A stretch of 64,000 nt of DNA. Source: HGM04593 sp045647745 (GTDB taxonomy: Bacteria; Bacteroidota; Bacteroidia; Bacteroidales; Bacteroidaceae). A program made the position numbers and the translations under genes. The stretch covers positions 1 through 64,000 of the forward strand of contig JAZRMQ010000026.1 in assembly GCA_045647745.1 (NCBI GenBank). The letters are read 5' to 3'. Below are positions 27,934 to 36,649 of this stretch, one piece after another. Within the stretch, counting starts at the first letter, position 1. Every line of letters starts with the position of its first letter. The notes beneath the pieces are model-generated. The model worked only from the letters and a program-made list of their open reading frames with translations, was not told the origin of the DNA and ran no database searches.

Positions 27934-30900
27934 ATGAGTGTATATGAAAGTGCTGTAAAAAGGCCTATTATGACCGCTCTATGCTTTATCGCGGTTGTAA
28001 TTTTCGGTATCTTCTCTTTCTCGAAGCTACCAATAGACCTTATGCCGGACATTGAGACAAACACCTTGATGATTATCACAAGTTATCCCGGTGCAAGCTC
28101 ATCCGACATTGAAACAAACGTGACACGTCCGCTTGAAAACACCCTTAACTCTGTTGAGCACCTCAAGCACATAACCTCAAAGTCGCGCGAGAATATATCA
28201 TTGATTACGTTGCAGTTTGAATATGGCTACGATATTGATGACCTAACCAACGATGTGCGTGATAAGTTGAATATGGTTACCTCGGCCCTTCCCGATGACG
28301 TCGGCAATCCAATCATATTCAAATTCTCGGCTGATATGATGCCTATTATGATGCTTTCGGTCAAGGCAAAGGAGAGTATGCCTGCGCTATACAAAATTCT
28401 TGACGAAAATATTGCTAACCCGCTTGCACGTATCGACGGTGTGGGTACAGTATCAATCTCGGGTGCGCCTAAACGCGAAATTAATGTCTATATGAACCCC
28501 GAAAAGATGGAGGCATATAACATCACCGTTGAGACAGTAAGTTCAAGAATTGGTGCTGAAAACAGAAATATGCCCGCCGGTAGCTTCGATATTGGAAATA
28601 ACACCTATCCGTTGCGTGTTGAGGGTGAATTTAGTTCTCCACAGGAGATGCAGAATATTGTTGTCGGCACATACAATGGAGCAAATGTTTACCTCAAAGA
28701 TGTCGCACGCATTGTCGACAGCACAGAGGAGCGTGCACAAAAAGCCTACACAGACGGCCAGCAGGGTGCAATGATTATCATCCAAAAGCAGTCGGGAGGT
28801 AACTCGGTGAACATTGCCGATGCTGTGCGCGAGAAGCTGCCCGAGCTACAAAAACGCTTGCCGTCGGATATTGAAATTGGTATCATAAACGACACCTCGG
28901 ACAACATCAAGATGACTGTTAGAACTCTTGGTGAGACAATTGCTTATGCCTTGGTATTTGTGATGCTCATCGTGTTCATCTTCCTTGGACGTTGGAGAGC
29001 AACCGTCATTATCGGTATCACAATTCCATTCTCATTGATAGCATCGTTCATCTATCTGCTTATCTCAGATGGTTCATTGAACGTTATCTCACTCTCTTGT
29101 TTGAGTATCGCTATCGGTAACGTTGTGGACGATGCTATTGTGGTATTGGAGAACGTAACAACACACATTGAGCGCGGTTCAAGCCCCAAGAGTGCTGCCG
29201 TACACGGAACAAATGAGGTCGCAATCTCGGTTATTGCATCAACCCTGACAATGCTTGCCGTGTTCTTCCCGCTAACAATGATTACCGGTATGGCCGGCGT
29301 GCTGTTCAAACAGCTCGGTTGGATGATGTGTGTCATTATGGTTGTGTCAACAACTGCGGCATTGACACTTATCCCAATGATGTGTTCACGTATGCTGAAG
29401 CTAAAGAAGAAACAGAGCAAATTCTTCAAGGTATTCTACACACCAATAGGTAAGGGACTCGACAAATTGGACAACTGGTATGCTAAGCGTATCAATTGGG
29501 CTGTTCGTCACCGTTGGACAGTGCTCATTGCCTGCTTTGCGATATTCTTTGCAAGTTTGCTGACTTTCCCACACATCAAGAGCGAGTTCTTCCCTTCACA
29601 GGATAGCGGTACAGCAAGCGCTACACTTGAATTGCCAATTGGTTCTCGAGTTGAAAATGCCGAAGATATTGCACTGAGACTAACCAACAAATGGAAAGAA
29701 CGCTATGGCGAGGATTTGCTGGTATGTAACTTCCGCGTCGGTCAGGCAGACGATGATAATGCCTTTGCATCAATGAGTGATAATGGTTCACACATTATCA
29801 GTTTCAATATTCGCTTTGTACCACGTACTGAGCGCGAAAAGGGATTGGCTGTTATTTGTGACGAGATGCGCGCCGATATCAGAAATCTGCCAGAGATTGC
29901 ACGAAGCCGAGTAACCCTTGGTGGTAATGGCGGTATGGGTGGTGAGAACAAAGCATCATTCGAAATTTACGGACACGATTTTGCTATCACCGACAGCCTT
30001 GCACAGGAGCTAAAGAGAAGACTGAGCAACAGAAATGAGCTTATTTCGCAGATAAACATCAGCCGTAGCGATTACCAGCCCGAATATCAAGTTGAATTCG
30101 ACCGCGAAAAGCTGGCTATTCACGGATTAAACTTGAGCACTGCTGCCACATTCTTGCGCAACAGATACAATGGTGCATTGGCAACCTACTTCCGCGAGGA
30201 TGGTGACGAGTATGATGTAAAGGTACGCTATGAGCCTAATTATCGTACAAGTATCTCGGATATTGAGAATATCATTCTCTACTCCGGTACAGGAGCACCA
30301 ATACGCATTAAAGAGGTTGGTAGAGTTGTACAACGCGAAACGCCTCCGACAATTGAGCGTAAGGACCGTTCACGTATTGTGACTGTTGATGCAGTTATGG
30401 CTGCGGGTGCAGCGCTTAGTGATGGTGTGAATTTTGCGCTTTCAGAAATAGACAAGATGGAGATACCAACGGGCTACTCAATACAGGTTGCCGGTTCATA
30501 CGAAGACCAGCAAGAGTCTAATGCCGATATGGGTACTTTGGCTTTGCTCATCATCGTTTTGGTATTCATTGTGATGGCTGCTCAGTTTGAGTCACTCACC
30601 TATCCGTTCATCATTATGTTCTCGGTTCCTTTTGCTCTAAGCGGTGTATTGTTATCACTATACTTCACCGGAACAACAATGAATATTATGTCAATTTTGG
30701 GTGCAATTATGCTTATCGGTATCGTTGTAAAGAATGGTATTGTGCTCATCGACTACACAATGTTGCTCCGCGACCGTGGCTTGGGTATTATCCCTGCGAC
30801 AGTGCGTGCAGCTCGTAGCCGTCTGCGCCCAATCCTTATGACAACACTTACAACCATTCTTGGTATGGTTCCGTTGGCAGTTAGCCAAGGTGTCGGTTCC

Positions 30901-31107
30901 GAGATGTGGCGTCCACTAGGTGTTGCAGTTATTGGTGGTTTGACTGTATCTACTATTATGACACTTACATACACCCCGGTGATGTATTGTATATTTGGCA
31001 AGAATGGTATTAAGCGCCGTCGCAAACAACTCAGAAAGCAGCGCGAGCTGGAGAGCTACTGGAATGAGCACAAGAGCGAAGAGATGCTGATTAACGCAAA
31101 GAAATAA
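27934..31107 (+). CDS. RND-family efflux pump (AcrB/MexB-like)
   Basis: 1057 residues, twelve membrane segments with two large periplasmic loops. It starts MSVYESAVKRPIMTALCFIAVVIFG, the usual RND beginning. The proton-relay aspartates are visible in TM4 (AIGNVVDDAIVVLENV, about residues 393-408), and the C-terminal half contains the repeat LIGIVVKNGIVLIDY. It captures amphipathic substrates from the periplasm and exports them with proton import. The motif set fits the hydrophobe/amphiphile (HAE) group rather than heavy-metal CusA. Third structural gene of the operon. Confidence 0.95.
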   Translation: MSVYESAVKRPIMTALCFIAVVIFGIFSFSKLPIDLMPDIETNTLMIITSYPGASSSDIETNVTRPLENTLNSVEHLKHITSKSRENISLITLQFEYGYDIDDLTNDVRDKLNMVTSALPDDVGNPIIFKFSADMMPIMMLSVKAKESMPALYKILDENIANPLARIDGVGTVSISGAPKREINVYMNPEKMEAYNITVETVSSRIGAENRNMPAGSFDIGNNTYPLRVEGEFSSPQEMQNIVVGTYNGANVYLKDVARIVDSTEERAQKAYTDGQQGAMIIIQKQSGGNSVNIADAVREKLPELQKRLPSDIEIGIINDTSDNIKMTVRTLGETIAYALVFVMLIVFIFLGRWRATVIIGITIPFSLIASFIYLLISDGSLNVISLSCLSIAIGNVVDDAIVVLENVTTHIERGSSPKSAAVHGTNEVAISVIASTLTMLAVFFPLTMITGMAGVLFKQLGWMMCVIMVVSTTAALTLIPMMCSRMLKLKKKQSKFFKVFYTPIGKGLDKLDNWYAKRINWAVRHRWTVLIACFAIFFASLLTFPHIKSEFFPSQDSGTASATLELPIGSRVENAEDIALRLTNKWKERYGEDLLVCNFRVGQADDDNAFASMSDNGSHIISFNIRFVPRTEREKGLAVICDEMRADIRNLPEIARSRVTLGGNGGMGGENKASFEIYGHDFAITDSLAQELKRRLSNRNELISQINISRSDYQPEYQVEFDREKLAIHGLNLSTAATFLRNRYNGALATYFREDGDEYDVKVRYEPNYRTSISDIENIILYSGTGAPIRIKEVGRVVQRETPPTIERKDRSRIVTVDAVMAAGAALSDGVNFALSEIDKMEIPTGYSIQVAGSYEDQQESNADMGTLALLIIVLVFIVMAAQFESLTYPFIIMFSVPFALSGVLLSLYFTGTTMNIMSILGAIMLIGIVVKNGIVLIDYTMLLRDRGLGIIPATVRAARSRLRPILMTTLTTILGMVPLAVSQGVGSEMWRPLGVAVIGGLTVSTIMTLTYTPVMYCIFGKNGIKRRRKQLRKQRELESYWNEHKSEEMLINAKK

Positions 31108-31118
31108 AATTTAATCAT

Positions 31119-31147
31119 CTCCGGGGGTGTGGAAATATCCCCCGGAG
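31119..31147 (+). other. G+C-rich hairpin between pump gene and PII-like gene
   Basis: ctccggggg (31119-31127) pairs perfectly with cccccggag (31139-31147) over an 11-nt loop. There is no T-run, so it could be a processing or attenuation hairpin that sets the PII-like gene apart from the pump genes. Confidence 0.55.
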
Positions 31148-31166
31148 TAAACAATAGGATCTATAT

Positions 31167-31460
31167 ATGAAAGGAGTATTTATAGCTTTTGACCAAGCGC
31201 ATAAAGACGCTGTGATAGCAGCACTGGACCGTTTGAATTGTCGTGGTTTCTCATTCATAGAGCAAATGCAGGGACGTGGCAGCAAAACAGGCGAGCCTCA
31301 CTACGGAACACACGCTTGGGCATCAATGAACTCAGGCATCATCACAATGGTTGACGACGCTATTGTTGACAAGCTGTTGGCGGCGCTCAAGAATATTGAC
31401 GAAAGCGCAGAGATGTTGGGCCTAAGAGCTTTTGTATGGAATATCGAGCAGTGCTACTAA
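31167..31460 (+). CDS. PII-like small regulatory protein
   Basis: 97 residues, cytosolic, with the ferredoxin-like PII fold pattern (MKGVFIAFDQAHKDAVIAAL ... ENIDESAEMLGLRAFVW). A loop of about residues 37-55 (RGSKTGEPHYGTHAWASMNS) sits where PII proteins have their flexible T-loop. It is shorter and divergent from GlnB/GlnK, so it need not sense nitrogen. Its place behind an RND operon suggests it monitors or adjusts efflux, in the manner of PII-like proteins that pair with transporters; that is inference. Confidence 0.75.
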   Translation: MKGVFIAFDQAHKDAVIAALDRLNCRGFSFIEQMQGRGSKTGEPHYGTHAWASMNSGIITMVDDAIVDKLLAALKNIDESAEMLGLRAFVWNIEQCY

Positions 31461-31471
31461 GCTACTGCTAA

Positions 31472-31522
31472 ATAAGACAATCGGGCTGCAGATTAAATCT
31501 GCAGCCCGATTGTCTTATCCTA
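31472..31522. terminator. Strong bidirectional terminator
   Basis: A perfect 21-bp stem (31472-31492 with 31498-31518) with a 5-nt loop between the convergent PII-like gene and the phosphatase-fold gene. Confidence 0.85.
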
Positions 31523-31527
31523 AACTA

Positions 31528-33072
31528 CTACTCAAACACCCTCAAGCAATTATCATTCGGACGACGCACACGCAATATACGTGCCATCTCTGTTGCCAAG
31601 ATATTAGCCGGAGTCAACCTGTTTTCAACAGAGTGCTCCACCCCGGCACCATAAATCATAATAGGGAACATCACCGGTGAACGATAGAGCTGACGCGACA
31701 CAAGCAGTTCGTCCTCGACAAGCCTCCACCCCGGCATAAGGCGCAGCCACAAATCACCGGAACCCACCGGGTTATAACCATTCTTGGCAAATTGCAGTTC
31801 AGGGCTTAACATTCCACCAAGGCGATATATTGTAAAGACATCCTCCACACCCTCGAGCGACTTTAAAAACTCAACAGCTTGCGACACAACCGCCATCTTA
31901 TCAAGATTCATCCTCTCTATCAGCTTGTTATCCAAGAAAAGTTGTGTGCCGTATACACCCTCGATATAATCACCCTTTCCAAACTTTGCACTCAAATAAA
32001 CATTCAGCAGGGCCTGAACACGCTCTGAGTACAACGTACCCGAAGGAAGACGATAATTGCTGTTCTCATCGCCATTCTCCATCACATATCCTGTTGAGGA
32101 CAACGACACAACCACATTCTCAAGACCGTAGCGTTTATCAAGCTCGGTAAATAACTGAGCAATATTCCTATCCAGACGAGCATAAATATCCTGCACCTCA
32201 ATGGGACGATGCGACATTGGCGCACCATCATAATTACCGGCATAATAGGTCAATGCAAGGCAATCGACAATATCATCCTTGCCAACCTCGCTGTTATCAA
32301 AGAAAGCAAATGCCATCTCATTCACCTCGTCATTAATGCAGGCCGAAGTTTTATATGTGATGATGTTTTTCTTGCCATCGAAAGAGTACGAGAATGCCGA
32401 CGGTGCCTTCTCGCCAAAATTATTATACTCACTAGTGCGGAACAGAGGTTGCCATTTGCGCGACTTTCCTTGAACGGCTTTGTTCATCTCGGCAGCCCAC
32501 GAGGGATAAAGGCCATAATAGGTCGAACTACTCCAATAGCCGGCCATATTATTCTTCCACAACACTACGTCGGCAGCGTGACCGCCCGCCAAGACAGCCG
32601 CATCGCCATCGGGGGCAATAGAGCAGACAATGGCATTGCCACGGGTAGAGCGTTTGATCTCATCAGTAATGGTTATTGACTTTAGCGAAGCCGGTGACAA
32701 CGCCTCATTCGAATAGAGACCTTTGCAATTTTTATCCTCTACACAATTTACCACACGCAACGACTTGCGGTCGAGCCAACGCTCGGCAACAATACCGCTT
32801 ACATAGGGGTTTGTTCCTGTCGAGAGTGTAGCCACCGCCGTAGCCCTGTCAATATTGTCAAAGGCATAATAGACATTCTCATAGACCTTGCCTGCAGACA
32901 TCAGACGTTTGAAGCCACCATCACAATAAAGCCCCTCAAATTCATAGAGATAATCGGTTCGCAACTGGTCGACAACAATGCTAACATAGAGTTTAGGTGC
33001 TTTATTGAGCTGTTGTGCAAAGAGCGACGAAGCACAACATAAAAGAGCGATTATACAATATTTAAGTCGCAT
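31528..33072 (-). CDS. Alkaline phosphatase-superfamily protein with degenerate active site
   Basis: 514 residues, exported (signal ends ASSLFAQ). Fold-defining parts of the PafA-type phosphatase/phosphodiesterase family are present: VVDQLRTDYLYEF (D35, first metal ligand), a nucleophile region DRATAVATLSTGTNPY (T78), GDAAVLAGGHAAD (about 156-168) and a VQDIYARLDRNIAQLF helix (about 292-307). However the usual PGHxS after the nucleophile is replaced by VATLS, the VGHxxGP metal site by YAGNYDG, and the TADHG metal motif by SSTGY (about 325-329). At least three metal ligands seem lost, so a catalytic role is doubtful; binding or scaffold function is possible. It overlaps the upstream DUF4105 gene by 22 nt. 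Confidence 0.75.
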   Translation of the reverse strand: MRLKYCIIALLCCASSLFAQQLNKAPKLYVSIVVDQLRTDYLYEFEGLYCDGGFKRLMSAGKVYENVYYAFDNIDRATAVATLSTGTNPYVSGIVAERWLDRKSLRVVNCVEDKNCKGLYSNEALSPASLKSITITDEIKRSTRGNAIVCSIAPDGDAAVLAGGHAADVVLWKNNMAGYWSSSTYYGLYPSWAAEMNKAVQGKSRKWQPLFRTSEYNNFGEKAPSAFSYSFDGKKNIITYKTSACINDEVNEMAFAFFDNSEVGKDDIVDCLALTYYAGNYDGAPMSHRPIEVQDIYARLDRNIAQLFTELDKRYGLENVVVSLSSTGYVMENGDENSNYRLPSGTLYSERVQALLNVYLSAKFGKGDYIEGVYGTQLFLDNKLIERMNLDKMAVVSQAVEFLKSLEGVEDVFTIYRLGGMLSPELQFAKNGYNPVGSGDLWLRLMPGWRLVEDELLVSRQLYRSPVMFPIMIYGAGVEHSVENRLTPANILATEMARILRVRRPNDNCLRVFE

Positions 33073-34238
33073 ATTTTATCTTTGTATATGTGAAACAATG
33101 AGCGAACAAGCAGAGCCGCTGCGCAAAAATATAGAGGTGTTGGGTAAACCTGCAAGCCGAACATAGCCGTCAGCAAAAAGAGAAGAATGAACGTCACTTG
33201 CACCCAAATAATTTTCATTGATTTATGTTTTCTAATGCGACACACATAAACTGGTATCAGCACCAATGCTAAAGGATTAAGCAACAAAAGCAACCAGTTA
33301 ACGTCGACTGCGGGGTGCTCAGAACAAAGTGCCATAAAGAGCAAAAGTGCACCCGACAAGCCTTGAGCAAGCATTAGCAGCACATCGACACCCCAAAATG
33401 TCTTGCGTTTGCGCAGCTCGCACAGCATTGCGATAAATGTGGCAAGCAACAACAGCAATGAAGCATTGAACGGGGTAAAATTACTGCGCACGACAGACTT
33501 TTTCTCCTCGGCAAGCAGAGTATTGCTCTCGCGCACCAATTTGCGCTCTGCCCCATTGTCCGATACAATATACATACAATCGAGCGCCTTCATAAAATCG
33601 AGTGGCAAGAACTGCGCCGATTCACGTGTAGGGGCCTCATCAACACCGGCACCAAGCAACAGATTTATTCCAAAAGTATACCACGGATGCACAAAGGAGG
33701 GGGCATTCAACGCCTCACGATAAGAGCTCGCCACAGAAAGCTCACCCTTATACACTACACTATCACCCTCGGCAAGCACCTCCAGCAACTTGTCGCGTAC
33801 CTTTGTGGTACAATTATTATCGAGATAACGATAACGATAAACCCTATTCTCGGGCTTGATATTCAGCAGCAAAGCTCTAAAAAGTGCTTCAGCCTCTTCA
33901 TCGGTCAAATCAATGACTTGCTCCACCACTCCCGAACCACGAAAAGCATATTCGGGCAAGAAGTTAGCGAACTTTGTGCAACCGACCATATAATCAGTCT
34001 CGCCAAGAACAAAGCGCCACGCAAAGTTAGGAGTGTTAAAATCAAAACAACCATAATTAAAAACCACGTCAATATCTCTTGAAGTGTCACAATAGCGCAA
34101 TGCAGTGTGACCATAGAGTGCATAAGCCTCGTCGCCGGGCGAGCAGGTGAGAACACTCACCTTAACCTCGGAGCGTACAGCCGGCACAAACAACAAACAT
34201 ACAATGCAAAATACAAGCAAACGCTTCACTGAATTCAT
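33051..34238 (-). CDS. DUF4105 membrane protein (Lnb-like)
   Basis: About 395 residues from the ATG at 34238, which gives a signal peptide (MNSVKRLLVFCIVCLLFVPAVRS). The periplasmic part (about 25-255) has YALYGHTALRYCD near residue 39 and YRYLDNNCTTKVRD near 157, i.e. a His and a Cys as in NlpC/P60-like dyads. The C-terminal 130 residues are four to five membrane helices. DUF4105 is the N-terminal domain of Lnb-type lipoprotein N-acyltransferases, so lipoprotein maturation is a reasonable guess, not proof. A TATATTTG box (complement 34260-34267) lies upstream. Operon with the phosphatase-fold gene. Confidence 0.75.
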   Translation of the reverse strand: MNSVKRLLVFCIVCLLFVPAVRSEVKVSVLTCSPGDEAYALYGHTALRYCDTSRDIDVVFNYGCFDFNTPNFAWRFVLGETDYMVGCTKFANFLPEYAFRGSGVVEQVIDLTDEEAEALFRALLLNIKPENRVYRYRYLDNNCTTKVRDKLLEVLAEGDSVVYKGELSVASSYREALNAPSFVHPWYTFGINLLLGAGVDEAPTRESAQFLPLDFMKALDCMYIVSDNGAERKLVRESNTLLAEEKKSVVRSNFTPFNASLLLLLATFIAMLCELRKRKTFWGVDVLLMLAQGLSGALLLFMALCSEHPAVDVNWLLLLLNPLALVLIPVYVCRIRKHKSMKIIWVQVTFILLFLLTAMFGLQVYPTPLYFCAAALLVRSLFHIYKDKICDLNIV

Positions 34239-34661
34239 AGTATATACTCTTATTTTTTGCAAATATAGCAACAAACGAGCGAGAAATATGAAGCTTGCTT
34301 CAATATTTTTAAAGCGACAACGCGAAAAAAGCGTTGTTTGCGACGACGGGAGCTTTAGCTCCCCAAAGGAGTGCGGCCTGCCGCCACAGTAAATATTCGC
34401 GGGAACCGCAAATGCAGCAAAAACACATACAAATATTGTAACAGCAAGCACAGCTCTGGCAAAAAGATAACAAGTGTTATAATTATACTTTTTTTCGCAT
34501 ATTAATTGACATTTGCAATATATTTAGAGCTTTTTATTTAAAACTATGAATTATTTGCAGTATCTTTGCAGGAAAATTGCAAAAAAGGCCAGACATCTTA
34601 CTACACATAAAAAGTCAATCGGCACTTTTACATTTTTACAAACAAATAAAAACAGACAGCC
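34239..34661. other. Intergenic region with small hairpins and candidate promoters
   Basis: Divergent region of 423 bp without a gene. It holds the promoter box for the leftward DUF4105 gene (complement 34260-34267), a small hairpin gggagct-tt-agctccc at 34348-34363, a second, gtgcggc-ctg-ccgccac, just after it, and a TATCTTTG -7-like box at 34561-34568 for coaX without a clear -33 partner. Confidence 0.5.
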
Positions 34662-35390
34662 TTGAATCTCATTATTGACATAGGGAACAACAGTGCAAAG
34701 TTTTTTCTTTTCAAAGGAGAGCAAATTATCCTTCACACAAGAAAAAGCAACTCTTCGTTCGATATCATCAATGAGTGGAACGGGCTCTACGAGATTAAGA
34801 AAGTCATTATTTCATCGGTAATTGCAGACAGCAACGAGCTATTGGAGCAAATATCAAAATTGCAATGCCCCGTTGTAAGGTTCAACAACAGTATGCCTTT
34901 GCCGCTTGAGATAAACTATAAAACCCCGGGCACACTAGGCAGTGACAGGATTGCCGCAGCTATAGGCGCTTGGAACGAAGCACCCGAACGCAACATTTTG
35001 GTGATAGACGCCGGCAGTGCAATCACCATAGACTTTATTAGCAAAGAGGGGAAATATAATGGCGGCAACATTGCACCCGGAATAAAGATGCGTTTAAAGG
35101 CTCTGCACGAGTACACCGACCGCCTGCCGTTAATAGACAAAGACGGCGACGTACCCACTATTGGTTACGATACCGAAACTGCTATCCGAAGCGGTGTAAT
35201 AACAGGCATTTGCCACGAGATTGATGGCTACATTAACTATTTTAAACAAAAATATTGCGATGTTTTGGTTTTTTTAACGGGCGGAGACGAAAAACCTTTG
35301 AAAAATCGCATAAAAAATTGCATCTTTGCAGACAAATATTTAGTTGCTAAAGGACTGAATAGAATTTTAACTGATTATGGCAATAAATAA
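34662..35390 (+). CDS. coaX: Type III pantothenate kinase
   Basis: 242 residues, cytosolic; phosphorylates pantothenate, the first step of coenzyme A synthesis. ASKHA-type motifs are present: LIIDIGNN at the N-terminus (D6, phosphate loop), PGTLGSDRIAAAIGAWN near residue 86 and VIDAGSAITIDF near residue 113. The start is TTG, chosen because it directly gives the conserved MNLIIDIGN beginning and no ATG is near. It overlaps the following outer-membrane protein gene by 14 nt and heads an envelope gene run, a linkage I recall from other Bacteroidales. Confidence 0.92.
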   Translation: MNLIIDIGNNSAKFFLFKGEQIILHTRKSNSSFDIINEWNGLYEIKKVIISSVIADSNELLEQISKLQCPVVRFNNSMPLPLEINYKTPGTLGSDRIAAAIGAWNEAPERNILVIDAGSAITIDFISKEGKYNGGNIAPGIKMRLKALHEYTDRLPLIDKDGDVPTIGYDTETAIRSGVITGICHEIDGYINYFKQKYCDVLVFLTGGDEKPLKNRIKNCIFADKYLVAKGLNRILTDYGNK

Positions 35391-36627
35391 AAAAATATTT
35401 GCACTACTAATGATTATGTTTTCCATTCTTGGCGCATCGGCCGACAATGGAATAAACTCACCATACTCGCGCTATGGTATGGGAATTCTTTCCGACCAGA
35501 GCTTGGGCATCAACCGCCAGATGGGTGGTTTAGGCTATGCACTGCGCAGCCACCGCTTCATCAATATCAAGAACCCTGCGTCGTTCTCAACAGCCGACAC
35601 TCTCACAATGCTTTTTGAGACAGGCTTTTCAATGCAGAATGTCAATTTCAAAGAGGGCGGCAAGCGCATAAATGCCCGCAACGCAAGCTTTGACTACATT
35701 GCCATACAGTTCCGTCTTTGTAAAAACCTTGGTTTATCGGCGGGATTTTTGCCCTACTCCAACGTTGGTTACTCTTGTAGCTCAACAGAAAGACCGGGAA
35801 CAAACGAGGCGCACACCGACACATACAACGGAGCAGGAGGTGTCTATCAACCTTATCTAGGCCTTGCGTGGAAGCCATTTTCTTGGTTCTCGGCCGGCGT
35901 GACAGGTTCATATATTTATGGCGATATCACCCATCAGGTGGTGTATGAGTACGCTAACAGCAGCAGCTCGTCAAAGACCTACAACGCCACAATAAGCAAC
36001 TACAAAGTGGATTTTGGCGTGCAGTTTATGGCAAAACTAGCAGCAAAGCATCACTTGACTTTTGGTGCGACCTACTCTTTGGGGCACAACCTAAACGCTA
36101 AAGGAACAAAAACCTTATCCGTATCGGGAGTCGCACAAGATACCACAATCGTTTGCGGTTTCAAACTGCCGAACACCTATGGTGGAGGTTTTGCCTACAG
36201 GTACAACGACCAACTGACAATTGGCGCCGACTACACCTATCAACAGTGGAGCACATCAACCTTTTGGGGAGATAACACAAGCGTAGGAACAGACAGAAGC
36301 ATTATCTCATTGGGAGCGGAGTATTCGCCTAATCAAATATCGAAAAATCTGTTCAAAATGATGAGCTACAGAGCCGGTCTCCGCTACGCACAGCCATACA
36401 CAAAGATTGATGGCAAAGAGGGATGCGACGAGTATGGCATAAGTGCCGGTATTTCAATACCTTTCTACAATAACAACAACAGCTACAGCCACGGCACGCT
36501 GCACATCTCGGGCGAATTCATACACCTAAGACCACGCTCGGCAGGGTTAATCACCGAGAACTATCTGAGAATTAATATCGGCATCACATTCAATGAGAGC
36601 TGGTTTATGAAGTTAAGAGTAAGATAA
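35377..36627 (+). CDS. Outer-membrane beta-barrel protein
   Basis: 416 residues, signal peptide ending ILGASA. It begins INSPYSRYGMGILSDQSLGINRQMGGLGYALR and continues as repeated amphipathic strands with aromatic belts, reminiscent of FadL/OmpP1-type barrels; the last strand ends FNESWFMKLRVR. I recognise the general type, not the ligand. Its start lies inside the end of coaX (14-nt overlap), and it is followed 22 nt later by the TPR protein gene, so it is in the same operon as lptC, which suggests an envelope biogenesis role. Confidence 0.8.
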   Translation: MAINKKIFALLMIMFSILGASADNGINSPYSRYGMGILSDQSLGINRQMGGLGYALRSHRFINIKNPASFSTADTLTMLFETGFSMQNVNFKEGGKRINARNASFDYIAIQFRLCKNLGLSAGFLPYSNVGYSCSSTERPGTNEAHTDTYNGAGGVYQPYLGLAWKPFSWFSAGVTGSYIYGDITHQVVYEYANSSSSSKTYNATISNYKVDFGVQFMAKLAAKHHLTFGATYSLGHNLNAKGTKTLSVSGVAQDTTIVCGFKLPNTYGGGFAYRYNDQLTIGADYTYQQWSTSTFWGDNTSVGTDRSIISLGAEYSPNQISKNLFKMMSYRAGLRYAQPYTKIDGKEGCDEYGISAGISIPFYNNNNSYSHGTLHISGEFIHLRPRSAGLITENYLRINIGITFNESWFMKLRVR

Positions 36628-36649
36628 ACAAAATATAAGACGATAAGAT

